Assembly: GCA_963763015.1 (NCBI GenBank)
Contig: CAVXML010000002.1
Coordinates: 1-64,000, forward strand
Direction: 5' to 3'
Length of the DNA: 64,000 bases
Origin: Fodinibacter sp963763015
GTDB lineage: Bacteria > Actinomycetota > Actinomycetes > Actinomycetales > Dermatophilaceae
Shown: positions 26,997 to 35,699 of the stretch, in pieces
How the letters are laid out: each line of letters begins with the position of its first letter
Position numbering within the stretch: position 1 is the first letter of the stretch
Notes under the pieces: generated by a model
Told to the model about the DNA's origin: nothing
Database searches by the model: none
The model's input: only the letters and a program-made list of their open reading frames with translations
Program-made: the position numbers and the translations under genes

Positions 26997-27845
26997 TCAG
27001 CGGACCGCTGTCAACGCCGTGTGCGCGACACGGTCCTTGGCCCAGGTCAGGAACGCGGCGGCGTGCTGCGTCCCCTGGAAGCCGGGGCCCGCGAGCTGGA
27101 GCAGCAGGTCGTTCGACCAGGTCGCGAGCCGGCCGATCTGCATGGCCGCCGGATCCGGCTTGGGCAGGTGCAGGCCGTACACCGTCTCCGCGAGCTCACG
27201 CTTGCCGGACTCCTCGGTGCCGTAGGTGAGGATCGGCAGGAACCGGTCCGGCTCCATCACGCAGAGCACCTTGGTCATCAGCGCCTCCTTGAAGCCCGGC
27301 ATCCCGGTGCCGTCGAGGTCCTGGATCAGCACGGTCAGCCGGTCCTCGACCGGGGTCGTCTCCGGACCGCGCACGAGGAACTCGATGGTCGCGCGGATGC
27401 GGTCGGCCGACTCGTCGGCGCCGAGCCGGTTCCAGCCCCGGTTGAAGACCGACGTGTTGCCCGCACTGGCACCGACCGGGCTCGTCGCGAAGGTCCTGAG
27501 GTCCTGCGGGTCGCAGGCCGTGAGGCCGTCGACGGAGAACAGCTCGCGCCAGCGTGCCCAGTGCTCGACGACGACGGCATCCGTCTCGGGGTTGCGCTTC
27601 AGGAACTGCTTCTTCAAGCGCTCCACCCTCGCGAGCCGAGCAGGGTCGACCATCTCCACCGTGGCGAAGCGGCCCTTGGCCATCTCGTACGGCGTTCGGG
27701 TGGCGGTGGGCGTGGTCGTCATCGCGCTGGGGCTCCACGTGTGACCGCACTCGCCGCACCGGAGGATCCTCGACCCGTCGGGCGCAGTCCCCTCGAGGTG
27801 GATGTCGTTGTCCGACCGGCAGCTGAAGCACGAGATGAGAGCCAT
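26997..27845 (-). CDS. Zinc-ribbon protein of unknown function
   Basis: 282 residues from ATG 27845, preceded by AAGGATCG. The N-terminus is a zinc ribbon 'SCFSCRSDNDIHL ... RILRCGECGHTWSP' (CxxC and CxxC). The remainder is a globular domain with 'VVVEHWARWRELFSVDGL', 'TSVFNRGWNRLGADESAD' and 'LLLQLAGPGFQGTQHAAAFL'. The last two thirds recall uncharacterised domains found with restriction or nuclease modules, but I cannot name one. It is divergent from the NrtR-like gene, sharing a 116-bp regulatory region. Confidence 0.8.
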   Translation of the reverse strand: MALISCFSCRSDNDIHLEGTAPDGSRILRCGECGHTWSPSAMTTTPTATRTPYEMAKGRFATVEMVDPARLARVERLKKQFLKRNPETDAVVVEHWARWRELFSVDGLTACDPQDLRTFATSPVGASAGNTSVFNRGWNRLGADESADRIRATIEFLVRGPETTPVEDRLTVLIQDLDGTGMPGFKEALMTKVLCVMEPDRFLPILTYGTEESGKRELAETVYGLHLPKPDPAAMQIGRLATWSNDLLLQLAGPGFQGTQHAAAFLTWAKDRVAHTALTAVR

Positions 27846-27904
27846 GTCGCGATCCTTTCGAGAGGTTTCGTGACGGCTCGACGATCCGGGCGCGACAAGG
27901 TTTT

Positions 27905-27947
27905 GGTCCGTATGACCGAAAACTACCACATTAATTGTCAGCCTGAC
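27905..27947. promoter_or_regulatory. Divergent promoter region with two palindromes, probable NUDIX-regulator operator
   Basis: GGTC-CGTAT-GACC (27905-27917, extended on both sides by TTTT and GAAAA) and GTCA-GCC-TGAC (27937-27947) lie in the AT-rich 116-bp space between the zinc-ribbon gene and the NrtR-like gene. NrtR-type regulators usually bind palindromes beside their own gene. Binding here would control both directions. Confidence 0.55.
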
Positions 27948-27961
27948 CCTATGGTGGTGCC

Positions 27962-28669
27962 GTGGCCTACAGCAGCGACTACCCGCCGATCTTCGTGACG
28001 TGCGACCTGATCGTTCTCTCGGTGCGCGACTCGACACTCGACGCGCTTCTCGTCCGGCGCAGGAACGAGCCGTACGCCGGCCGCCTCGCCCTGCCCGGCG
28101 GCTTCGTCGAGATCGACGAGAACCTCGAGGATGCCGCGTACCGCGAGCTCGGCGAGGAGGCGGGCGTCGGTCGCGACGACGTCATCCTCGAGCAGCTCGC
28201 GGCCTACGGGGACCCCGGACGTGACCCGCGCTTCCGGGTGGTCACGGTCGCCTGGCTCGCCCTCGGGGCGAACCTGCCGGACCCGACCGCAGGCTCGGAT
28301 GCCGCGGAGGCGCAGTGGGTCCCGGTGGCCCAGGCGCTGGGGCGTCGGCCACGCGACCGGCTGGCGTTCGACCACGATCGCATCCTGGCCGACGGAGTCG
28401 AACGCGCCCGGGCGAAGCTCGAGGACACCGGGTATGCCGCGGCGCTCTGCGGTGAGACCTTCACCGTCGCAGACCTGCACGCGGTCTACGAGGCGGTGTG
28501 GGGGGTCGAGCTCGACCGGGCCAACTTCCACCGCAAGGTCACCGGGGTGCCGGGCTTCCTGACGCCGACGGGGGAGGTACGCGAGGGCGGCAGGGGGCGG
28601 CCGGCGCGCGTCTACCGCGGCGACCCCCGAGCCACCCTCTCGCCTCCCATCCTCCGAGGCGACCGCTGA
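27962..28669 (+). CDS. NrtR-like NUDIX transcriptional regulator
   Basis: 235 residues from GTG 27962. The N-terminal NUDIX domain is read as 'LALPGGFVEIDENLEDAAYR' then 'ELGEEAGV' (residues about 43-70; the Nudix box GX5EX7REUXEEXGU is recognisable but with ELGEE in place of REUxEE). The C-terminal winged-helix domain contains 'ETFTVADLHAVYEAVWG' and 'ANFHRKVTGVPGFLTPTGE'. This architecture is that of NrtR regulators, which sense ADP-ribose or related nucleotides and often control NAD metabolism. The altered box suggests ligand sensing without hydrolysis. Its targets are probably itself and the divergent gene. Confidence 0.9.
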   Translation: MAYSSDYPPIFVTCDLIVLSVRDSTLDALLVRRRNEPYAGRLALPGGFVEIDENLEDAAYRELGEEAGVGRDDVILEQLAAYGDPGRDPRFRVVTVAWLALGANLPDPTAGSDAAEAQWVPVAQALGRRPRDRLAFDHDRILADGVERARAKLEDTGYAAALCGETFTVADLHAVYEAVWGVELDRANFHRKVTGVPGFLTPTGEVREGGRGRPARVYRGDPRATLSPPILRGDR

Positions 28670-28679
28670 GCGGGAGAAT

Positions 28680-28717
28680 CGTCGATGGCCCGCCGTGGGG
28701 ACGGTGGGCCATCGACG
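28680..28717. terminator. Strong hairpin between convergent genes, probable bidirectional terminator
   Basis: The arms CGTCGATGGCCC (28680-28691) and GGGCCATCGACG (28706-28717) form a 12-bp perfect stem around a 14-base loop. It lies 11 bp after the stop of the NrtR-like gene and 28 bp beyond the stop of the opposing CHRD-like gene, so it can serve both. Confidence 0.75.
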
Positions 28718-28744
28718 CACACGGAGGTGCAGTTCACGCACCCG

Positions 28745-29457
28745 TCACTTGGTGACCTCGAGGACACCGCACACGGCGGGGTCGGTCGCCTCAGCGGGCA
28801 GGTTCGGGTCGAGCTCGCTGGCGACCGCGCGTCGAAGTCGTAGACGCCGTTCTTGTTGTAGTCCACCCCGTGGATGACGAGGACGCCCTCGCCCTCGCGG
28901 ATGGAGTCGGCGATCTGCTTGGCGGTGCCGCCACCGCCGGAGTAGCCGGTGCCCGCCACGTCGGTGAACTGGATGTTGTCACGCTCGTAGTGGTACGAGC
29001 CGTCGTCGGAGACGGGGAACCGGGTGACGTCCAGGAAGCTGGCGGGCGTGGTGTCGCCGGTGGTGTTGAGGGACACGACGACCGGCCCGTAGGCGGGGAT
29101 CGCCCTCGACGGTGTTGATGCGCCCGTCCTTGTTGTCGTCCAGGGCAAGGGTCGGGCACTCGTTGAGCGCCTGCTGGCCGTAGTGGATGTGCTGGGCGTG
29201 CGGGGCGTCCGGCGTCAGGCCGTGGGCGTGCACCTCGATGTGCTGGATCTTCTGGTTCCGCACCAGCGCGGTGGCGGTGCCGGACGCGCCCGAGCCGTTG
29301 AGCTCGTCGAGGTCCGCCTCGAGCGCCACGGTCCGTCGGCCCCGTTGCCGGCCGGTGTCGGGTGGGGGTGCGCCGAGGCCGAGCCGGCCCCGAGGGAGGC
29401 CGCGGCGACCATCGTGAGAACCGAGGTGCCGAGGAAAGCCGTCGTGCTTCGCTTCAT
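28745..29457 (-). pseudogene. Secreted CHRD-like domain protein, three apparent frameshifts
   Basis: The start 'MKRSTTAFLGTSVLTMVAA' to 'ASLGAGSASAHPHPTPAG' is a clear signal peptide. The body then reads, in three other frames, 'IQHIEVHAHGLTPDAPHAQH' and 'IHYGQQALNECPTLALDDNK', then 'YGPVVVSLNTTGDTTPASFL' and 'GEGVLVIHGVDYNKNGVYD', and finally 'SELDPNLPAEATDPAVCGVL' before the stop at 28745. Shifts lie near 29330, 29100 and 28830. The HAHG/HIH pattern is that of CHRD-type extracytoplasmic proteins, often found next to copper enzymes. Here it follows the multicopper oxidase on the same strand, separated by a hairpin. Good conservation in every piece argues for sequencing errors. Confidence 0.75.
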
Positions 29458-29581
29458 GATGAGCTCCTGGAGGTCTGGACCAAAGGAGACGGTCTCGATG
29501 GTCTCCTGAGGTTCGGCGCCCCTCCCTCAGCGGATTGGCGAGGGATGCCGGCGCGCGTAGCCGGCTCCTGACACTGACCTA

Positions 29582-29609
29582 CGGCTGAGCGGCCCACGCC
29601 GCTCAGCCG
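29582..29609 (-). terminator. 12-bp stem-loop downstream of the multicopper oxidase
   Basis: CGGCTGAGCGGC (29582-29593) and GCCGCTCAGCCG (29598-29609) are perfectly complementary around a 4-base loop. It lies about 50 bp beyond the stop of the multicopper oxidase gene and 125 bp ahead of the CHRD-like start. A terminator or an attenuating RNA structure between the two genes is the simplest reading. Confidence 0.7.
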
Positions 29610-29656
29610 AACCGCTCGGGCAGGACCAGGCATCACGGCGACCCGCGGGGTGGACC

Positions 29657-31192
29657 TCACTCCGGGTGGTTGGCCCGGTGGCCTCCGATGGTGAACGGGG
29701 TGCTGACGCCCTCGTACATGAGGTGGGCGATGAGCCCGTCGACAGCGTGCGCCAGCGTGTGGCAGTGGTCGCTCCAGATGCCCGGGTTGTCAGCGACGAA
29801 GGCGAGGTCGTAGCTCTCGCCGGGGTACACATCCAAGGAGTCGACCACCCACGGGCTGCCCTGCGCTGCAGCGCCGTTCCGCGACAGGACCACGACGTGG
29901 TGGCCGTGCAGGTGCATGGGGTGCACTTCGTCGGAGTCGTTGACGACCCGGAACCGCACGACGTCGCCCTCGGTGACGTGGAACATCGGCACGTCGGGGA
30001 AGAGGTGCCCGTTGATGGTCCAGAACGTCCCGGGCCGGCCGTCGAGGATCCCGATGCGACGGTCGATGACGTAGTCGAACGACCGGTCCGGCCGCGAGGG
30101 GTCGAAGCCCAGCGGGGATGCCGTGCCGTAGGTGAGCAGGTCGAGCGTTCCTCTCGGCTGGGGCAGCTCTGGGGCGGAGGCACCCTGCGGCCCGAGAACG
30201 AGGCTCCGGGCACCGCCGACCCTGACCCGTGCGGCTCCCGATTCGGGAACCACGAGGGTCAGGTCGACCCGTCCGCCCGCGGCCACGAGCACCTTCTGGT
30301 CCACGACGTCGGTCGGGCCTGCCACGTCCTGTCCGTCGGTCGCCACCACCCGGAACGGCGTCGACGCCCACACCGCCGCCGTGCCCTGGTCGGTGTTGAC
30401 GACGCGGACGCGCGCCGTCGTGCCCGGCTCCGCGGTCACGTGGGCATCCCGCGCCGCCCCGTTGAGCGTGTGCTGCCCCGCGTACACGTGCAGCAGGGCC
30501 ACCTCGTCGACCGCGTCGTCCTCCGCATCCGCCGCCTTCGGGGAGATGACCACCGCGCCGAGCAACCCTCTCTCGACCTGCTCGTGCGACATCTGGTGCG
30601 AGTGGTACCAGTACGTGCCGGCGTCCTCGGCGACGAATCGGTAGACGAACCGTCCTCCCACCGGCACGGCATCCTGCGTCACACCGGCCACCCCGTCGGC
30701 CGCGTTGGGGACGTCGATGCCGTGCCAGTGCAGCGTCGCCCCGTCGGCAACCGACTGGTTCACGAACGTGACCTCCACGAGGTCGCCCTGACGCGCCCGG
30801 ATGGTCGGCCCGGGCGACGTGCCGTTGACGGTGTAGCCCTCGACGGCACGTCCGCCGGTCACCCGCACCACGCCGGTGCGCGCGACGAGCTCGACCCGCA
30901 CGTCCGCCGGGCGCGCGGGATCCGCGACGAGCGTGGTGACCTCGACCGTGCCGGGATCCGTGCCCGCACGGGATCCCGCTGTGCCCAAGCCCTGCTCACT
31001 CCCGTGATGCCTCGATGACCTCGGCTCCGTCGACCCACCGCGGCCGTCGACGACGTGACCCATCGACATCACGGAGTACTCACCGAGCCGGGTCGACGCC
31101 CAGCCGAGGCCGGCGAGGACGATTAGGACCACGCCGGCGGCGACGAGGGCCAGTCGGCGGGGGTCAGGCCAGGACGCTCGAGCTCGGCTCAT
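29657..31192 (-). CDS. Multicopper oxidase family protein
   Basis: 511 residues with an N-terminal membrane anchor or signal ('LALVAAGVVLIVLAGLGWAS', residues about 13-32). All four copper-ligand blocks are present: HWHG (about 155), YWYHSH (about 194), HPMHLHGH (about 422) and HCHTLAHAVDGL (about 476). The axial position of the type-1 copper in the last block is Leu rather than Met, which gives a high-potential site. The enzyme oxidises metal or organic substrates outside the membrane and reduces oxygen to water; the substrate is unknown. Its start overlaps by 29 bp the end of the membrane gene upstream, so they are co-transcribed. Confidence 0.95.
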   Translation of the reverse strand: MSRARASWPDPRRLALVAAGVVLIVLAGLGWASTRLGEYSVMSMGHVVDGRGGSTEPRSSRHHGSEQGLGTAGSRAGTDPGTVEVTTLVADPARPADVRVELVARTGVVRVTGGRAVEGYTVNGTSPGPTIRARQGDLVEVTFVNQSVADGATLHWHGIDVPNAADGVAGVTQDAVPVGGRFVYRFVAEDAGTYWYHSHQMSHEQVERGLLGAVVISPKAADAEDDAVDEVALLHVYAGQHTLNGAARDAHVTAEPGTTARVRVVNTDQGTAAVWASTPFRVVATDGQDVAGPTDVVDQKVLVAAGGRVDLTLVVPESGAARVRVGGARSLVLGPQGASAPELPQPRGTLDLLTYGTASPLGFDPSRPDRSFDYVIDRRIGILDGRPGTFWTINGHLFPDVPMFHVTEGDVVRFRVVNDSDEVHPMHLHGHHVVVLSRNGAAAQGSPWVVDSLDVYPGESYDLAFVADNPGIWSDHCHTLAHAVDGLIAHLMYEGVSTPFTIGGHRANHPE

Positions 31193-31637
31193 CCGCGGTC
31201 ACCTCGTGGCCGGGGCTCCTCGACGCCACCCTGGCCGTGTAGACGGCGAGGACCAGGATGAGCAGCGCGTTCGCACCGTGGAAGAGGCCGACGTACGGCA
31301 TGTCCGTGAGCATGTACCCGGCGCTGCCCTGGATGAAGATCAGCAGGAAGATCCCCCATGCGAGTGTCTTGGCCCGGGGGACTCCCCGGACGAAGAAGGA
31401 GACGATGCCGAGCACCAGCGCGACGACGTGCAGGACCAGCCCGCCCACGACGCTGTGGATCGGGAACCCGAGGTCCCCGGTGTACGTCGCCTGCTGGCTC
31501 TCGATGAGCGCCTTGTCGACGACGCCGCCCTCCATGACATAGCTGACCATGCCGGCGACGCCGAAGGCGATCGTTGCCGCCTGCACGACGACCCCGGCCG
31601 CGATGGTCCAGGCAAGGGCCGAGTAGAGCTTGCGCAT
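31164..31637 (-). CDS. Four-span membrane protein coupled to the multicopper oxidase
   Basis: 157 residues from ATG 31637, behind AAGGAGAAG. Four spans: 'ALAWTIAAGVVVQAATIAFG', 'HSVVGGLVLHVVALVLGIVS', 'LAWGIFLLIFIQGSAGYM' and 'FHGANALLILVLAVYTARVA'. The His residues in spans 2 and 4 could bind haem or copper. It precedes the oxidase and overlaps it by 29 bp, so it is probably an electron or metal partner in the membrane. No family name is recognised. Confidence 0.8.
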   Translation of the reverse strand: MRKLYSALAWTIAAGVVVQAATIAFGVAGMVSYVMEGGVVDKALIESQQATYTGDLGFPIHSVVGGLVLHVVALVLGIVSFFVRGVPRAKTLAWGIFLLIFIQGSAGYMLTDMPYVGLFHGANALLILVLAVYTARVASRSPGHEVTADEPSSSVLA

Positions 31638-31814
31638 GGAACTTCTCCTTCTCTGTGGTGATCCGTCCACGGTCGGGTCTCGGCACCCCGGGGCGTAACG
31701 CGGATGTCCGTCGGGAGGTGATGGGGTGATCCACCGGTCGGGGTGGGGTTGACCGCGGGGTACCCGTGCGCTTCACCCCCGTGACGCGGCGGCTCTCCGG
31801 GCGGATGATGAGGT

Positions 31815-33926
31815 GTGGTCGGCAGCAAGGCCTGGTTCGTGACGCTCGGTGCCCTTGGCGCCGGGTCGCTGCTGTACATCGTCGTGGTGCGCGGATTCGT
31901 CGCGCCGGAGCCCGACCCTGGCGGCGGTCTCGGGTGGCCGGTCATCGGAGTGCTGCCCCTGTTCGCTTTCGGGATGTGGCTGCTGACGGCCACGTCGTCG
32001 CGCGTGGCCCTCTACGTCGCGCTGGGTGCGACCGGCGCCATGGTGGGTGCCGCGTACGAGACCCTCATCGCTGCGAACCCCGGGCTGGTCGGGGGGCCGG
32101 CGTTCCCGTACCTCAACTCGATCGGCCTGACGGCCGACGCCGTGGCGACCGTCGGCCTGGTGTTGATGCTCGGCGCATTCCCCGACGGCATCCTCCAACG
32201 GCGGTGGCAACGCGTGGTGCTCAGCTCACTGTGGGTGTTCGTCGCCGTCGCGCCGCTCACCCTCGTCACGATGCCCTACATCGTCATTCCCCAGTACGTG
32301 GACGCCCCCGCCGACGTCCCCAACCCCTTGGCGGTCCCGTGGCTGGAGTGGGCTGCACCCCTGGTCGATGTGTTCTTCGTCCCCGCGTGGGTCGGCGCCT
32401 CGCTCGGCCTCCTCGTCTTCCTGAGCCGGGCCTTCGGGGGCGATGAGGAGACGCGGACCCGCATGCGGGTGATGGCCTGGACGGTGCTGGTCTGGATCGG
32501 CAGCTGGCTCCTCTTCGAGCTGACCGGGGAGCTCGGCATCGAGGACACCGTCCTGGGCAGCGTCGTGTCCTTGGCGACGTTGAGCATGCTGGCCGTCCCG
32601 GCGGCCGGAATCCACGGCATCCTGCGCTACGGCGCGTTCGACGTCGCCGATGCCGACCGGGCACGCGTGGTCCTGCGGTCGTCGTCCACGTTGATCGCGG
32701 TGCTGTACGGAATCGCTGTCGCGGCGCCGGCGCTGCTGCTCTTCGAGAGGCTGGAGCCGGTCAGCCTGATCCTCGTGACGGCCTTCTCGGCGGTGGCGCT
32801 GCTCCCGGTCCGCGGATGGCTCCAGCGGGCGATCCAGCGGGCCGTGCTGGGAGACCGCGACCACCACCTCGCCCTGCTGAGCGAGCTCGGCGCCCGCCTC
32901 GAGCAGGCCATCGAGCTCGACGACGTCCTGGTGCGGCTGGCCGACGGGGTGCAGCGGGGCCTCGACGCGTCATGGGTGCGGGTCACGGTCCTCGGCGCCG
33001 ACGGGGACCTGACCGCTGCCCCCGCCGTCGTCGGTGACGTCGTCGGTGACGCGGTGGCCAGGGAGGACCTCGTGCGCGGCGACGAGCGCCTCGGCCTTCT
33101 GGAGGTCGGCCCCCGCCGGCACGGGCAGTACGATGCCGCCGAGCTGGCGCTGCTCCGCACGGTGGCCCGCCAGGCCACGACGACGGTCGCCAACGTCCGC
33201 CTCACCGCCGAGCTGGGCGAGCAGCTGGGTCAGCTCAGCGCCTCGCGGGCCAGGCTCATCACCGCCCAGGACGCCGAGCGACGGCGAATCGAGCGCGACC
33301 TGCACGACGGCATCCAGCAGAGCGTCGTGGCCCTCATCGCCAGCCTCGGCCTGGCACGCCAGCGGTTGCAGCGCGGGGCCCTCCGCCCCGACGAGCTCGT
33401 GGAGCTGCAGGACCAGGCGCGCGAGATGCTGACCGACCTCCGGGAGCTGGCCCACGGCATCCACCCCCAGGTGCTCAGCGACAGGGGGCTCGTCGCCGCG
33501 GTCGAGTCGCGCTCGGCGAGGTTCCCCATCCCGGTCACCGTCGTCGCCGACGACGAGGCGCGCCGGAGACAGTTCCCGCCCGACGTCGAGGCGGTCGCGT
33601 TCTACACCGTGCGTGAGGCGCTGGCGAACGTCGCGAAGCACGCGAGTGCGCGCTCCATCCGGGTCGGCGTGCGGGTCGACGGCGACCGGCTGCTCGTCGA
33701 GGTCGTCGACGACGGCACGGGCTTCACCGCCCGGTCGGACGTCGGTGAGCGGCACGGCGGGCTCACGAACATCCGCGACCGGGTGGCCGCGGTGCACGGG
33801 CGCCTCACGATCGACGAGGCGCCCGGCGGAGGCGTCCGCCTGGCCGTCGACCTGCCGCTCGCGCCCGACACGACCGCCGGAGTGCGGTATGTCCCGGCGG
33901 ACCCCGTGGGGGCCGCTCATGCGTGA
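31815..33926 (+). CDS. Membrane sensor histidine kinase with GAF and HisKA_3 domains
   Basis: 703 residues from GTG 31815. About eight N-terminal spans (residues 5-330) are followed by a GAF-like domain (about 345-455). The HisKA_3 dimerisation helix 'RRRIERDLHDGIQQSVVALI' carries the phospho-accepting His at about residue 496. The HATPase_c domain has 'FYTVREALANVAKHA' and 'VVDDGTGF' (G1) near 590-640. This is a NarL-class kinase. The response regulator gene overlaps its end by 8 bp. It is divergent from the oxidase operon across 180 bp, so the pair may respond to redox or metal stress and control that operon. Confidence 0.93.
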   Translation: MVGSKAWFVTLGALGAGSLLYIVVVRGFVAPEPDPGGGLGWPVIGVLPLFAFGMWLLTATSSRVALYVALGATGAMVGAAYETLIAANPGLVGGPAFPYLNSIGLTADAVATVGLVLMLGAFPDGILQRRWQRVVLSSLWVFVAVAPLTLVTMPYIVIPQYVDAPADVPNPLAVPWLEWAAPLVDVFFVPAWVGASLGLLVFLSRAFGGDEETRTRMRVMAWTVLVWIGSWLLFELTGELGIEDTVLGSVVSLATLSMLAVPAAGIHGILRYGAFDVADADRARVVLRSSSTLIAVLYGIAVAAPALLLFERLEPVSLILVTAFSAVALLPVRGWLQRAIQRAVLGDRDHHLALLSELGARLEQAIELDDVLVRLADGVQRGLDASWVRVTVLGADGDLTAAPAVVGDVVGDAVAREDLVRGDERLGLLEVGPRRHGQYDAAELALLRTVARQATTTVANVRLTAELGEQLGQLSASRARLITAQDAERRRIERDLHDGIQQSVVALIASLGLARQRLQRGALRPDELVELQDQAREMLTDLRELAHGIHPQVLSDRGLVAAVESRSARFPIPVTVVADDEARRRQFPPDVEAVAFYTVREALANVAKHASARSIRVGVRVDGDRLLVEVVDDGTGFTARSDVGERHGGLTNIRDRVAAVHGRLTIDEAPGGGVRLAVDLPLAPDTTAGVRYVPADPVGAAHA

Positions 33927-34617
33927 CCCGCTCCAGATCGTCATCGCGGAGGACAACTACCTCGTCCGGGAGGGTGTGCGCCGCCTGCTCGAGGACTCAG
34001 GACGCGTCACCGTGCTCGCGGGCGTCGGCACGGCCGTGGAGCTGCTGGATGCCGTGCGACGGCTGACCCCGGACGCCGTGCTCACCGACATCCGGATGCC
34101 CCCCACGCACCGGATGGAGGGGATCGAGGCGGCGCACGAGATCCGCGCCACGCACCCCGGCATCGGTGTCGTCGTCCTCTCCCAGCACACCGACGACGCG
34201 TACGCCCTGGCCCTGTTCGAGCACGGCTCCGCGGGGCTGGGCTACCTGCTCAAGGACCGGGTGGGGGACCTGGACGACCTCGTGCATGCGCTGCTCGAGG
34301 TCAGCGCCGGTGGCTCGGTCATCGACCCGCTCATCGTCGACGCCCTCGTGCGCCGCCGCAGGCGGGACGACCGCGACCCCCTCGCCGGGCTCTCCCCGCG
34401 GGAGCTCGACGTCCTGCGCGAGATGGCGCTGGGCAGGACCAACGCCGGCATCGAGGTGGCACTGCACCTGTCCTCCTCGACGGTCGAGAAGCACGTCAAC
34501 TCGATCTTCACGAAGCTGGCACTCCCGGAGACCGGTGTGAACCGACGGGTGGCGGCGGTCCTCGCCTTCCTGCAGAGACCGGCCGATGCCGCCGGGGCAC
34601 CCGGCAGCAGCCGCTGA
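33919..34617 (+). CDS. NarL/LuxR-family response regulator
   Basis: 232 residues from ATG 33919, overlapping the kinase stop. The receiver domain has acidic 'VIAEDNYLVREGV', phospho-acceptor Asp in 'AVLTDIRMPP' (about residue 57), Ser/Thr switch in 'VVLSQHTDD' and Lys in 'YLLKDRVGD'. The C-terminal HTH is read as 'LAGLSPRELDVLREMALGRT' and 'LSSSTVEKHVNSIFTKLAL'. It is the cognate partner of the preceding kinase. The receiver has an unusual insertion, 'MPPTHRMEGIEAA', longer than the common MPxxDG. Confidence 0.95.
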   Translation: MRDPLQIVIAEDNYLVREGVRRLLEDSGRVTVLAGVGTAVELLDAVRRLTPDAVLTDIRMPPTHRMEGIEAAHEIRATHPGIGVVVLSQHTDDAYALALFEHGSAGLGYLLKDRVGDLDDLVHALLEVSAGGSVIDPLIVDALVRRRRRDDRDPLAGLSPRELDVLREMALGRTNAGIEVALHLSSSTVEKHVNSIFTKLALPETGVNRRVAAVLAFLQRPADAAGAPGSSR

Positions 34618-34633
34618 TCGTCGTCGTCGGGCC

Positions 34634-35653
34634 GTGCAGTCCGTGTCGCGACAGCGTCTGGTGGCCCTGCTGGCCTTCGCGGCGGTGCTCGCCGCCTGTG
34701 CGCGCGAGACCGGCGCCATCGACGAACCGGCAGGGACGTCGTCCGGCAGCCAGTTCCTGGTGAGCTCCGGGGTCCGGTACGCCGCCGCCCCGCCGGGGTG
34801 GTCGGACCCCACGCTGGACCTGTACCTCCCGTCGGATGCCGGGGAGCCGCCTGTCGTGCTGATCGTGCCCGACGCCGGTGCCGACCCGCGAGCGCCCGAC
34901 TACGCCGAGTTGGCGCGGGACCTCGCAGCACGAGGGGTCATCGCGGCGGTCGCGCGCTGGGGGGTCGAGAGCCCTGAGCTGACGAGAGTCGCCGGGCGCT
35001 CCCTCGGCGACGTCGTCGCCCAGGCGGAACAGAGCACGGCCGAGGTCTCGTGTGCCCTCGGCGTGACGGCCGCGAAGGTCGGCGGGGACGTGGGGACGGC
35101 GGAACGCCGGCTCCTGGTGGTCGGCCACGGAGCAGGTGCCAACGCCGCCGCGATGGCGGTGTTGGCTCCTGCTCCAGTGTTCACGGGGTGCTTCGCGGCG
35201 GGGGATCCGCCGGACGTCGCCGCGGCCCTCCTGTGGAACGGCGACTGGTTGGGTGGCGTGGCCGGCGACGCACTTGGCGCCGACGCGGCCTCCTTCCTCA
35301 CCGCCTACAGCCCCTGGCCCACGGTCGCCTCGCTCGACCGAGCGACCTACGTCGAGGTCGGGGTCAACGCGAACCGCCTCGTGGGACGTGCGGTCGAGGT
35401 CCGCCCGACGAGCAGCTACCTGACGACGCGTGACCCTCAGGGCATCATCACCGAGGACCTGGAGCGGGTCGAGGCGTTCGCCGACGGCGCCCTCGACCCC
35501 GTGGACATCACTCGGGCCTTCTCCGTGGGGCTCCGGGACGGCGGGGTGCCGAGCCGGGAGCGCGAGCTGCACGGCGAGGGGGACCCGGAGGTCCTCGGGC
35601 CGCGCACGCGTGCGCTGATCGTTCAGAGCGTGGTGCAGCTGACCCGCCCGTGA
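34634..35653 (+). CDS. Lipoprotein with alpha/beta-hydrolase fold lacking the nucleophile serine
   Basis: 339 residues from GTG 34634. The lipobox 'LLAFAAVLAACA' gives lipidation at Cys near residue 22. The domain starts 'LYLPSDAGEPPVVLIVPDAG' and the nucleophile elbow reads 'LLVVGHGAGANAAAMAV'; the GxSxG serine is replaced by Gly (G-H-G-A-G). A dienelactone-hydrolase or esterase-like fold is inferred, but catalysis would need another residue, so it may be a binding protein. It follows the two-component pair by only 16 bp and probably belongs to the same transcript. A similar short gene follows 46 bp later. Confidence 0.8.
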   Translation: MQSVSRQRLVALLAFAAVLAACARETGAIDEPAGTSSGSQFLVSSGVRYAAAPPGWSDPTLDLYLPSDAGEPPVVLIVPDAGADPRAPDYAELARDLAARGVIAAVARWGVESPELTRVAGRSLGDVVAQAEQSTAEVSCALGVTAAKVGGDVGTAERRLLVVGHGAGANAAAMAVLAPAPVFTGCFAAGDPPDVAAALLWNGDWLGGVAGDALGADAASFLTAYSPWPTVASLDRATYVEVGVNANRLVGRAVEVRPTSSYLTTRDPQGIITEDLERVEAFADGALDPVDITRAFSVGLRDGGVPSRERELHGEGDPEVLGPRTRALIVQSVVQLTRP

Positions 35654-35699
35654 GCGGACTCGTGTGCGTCGCGGCGGCGGACTCCCCTACGCTGCGGCC

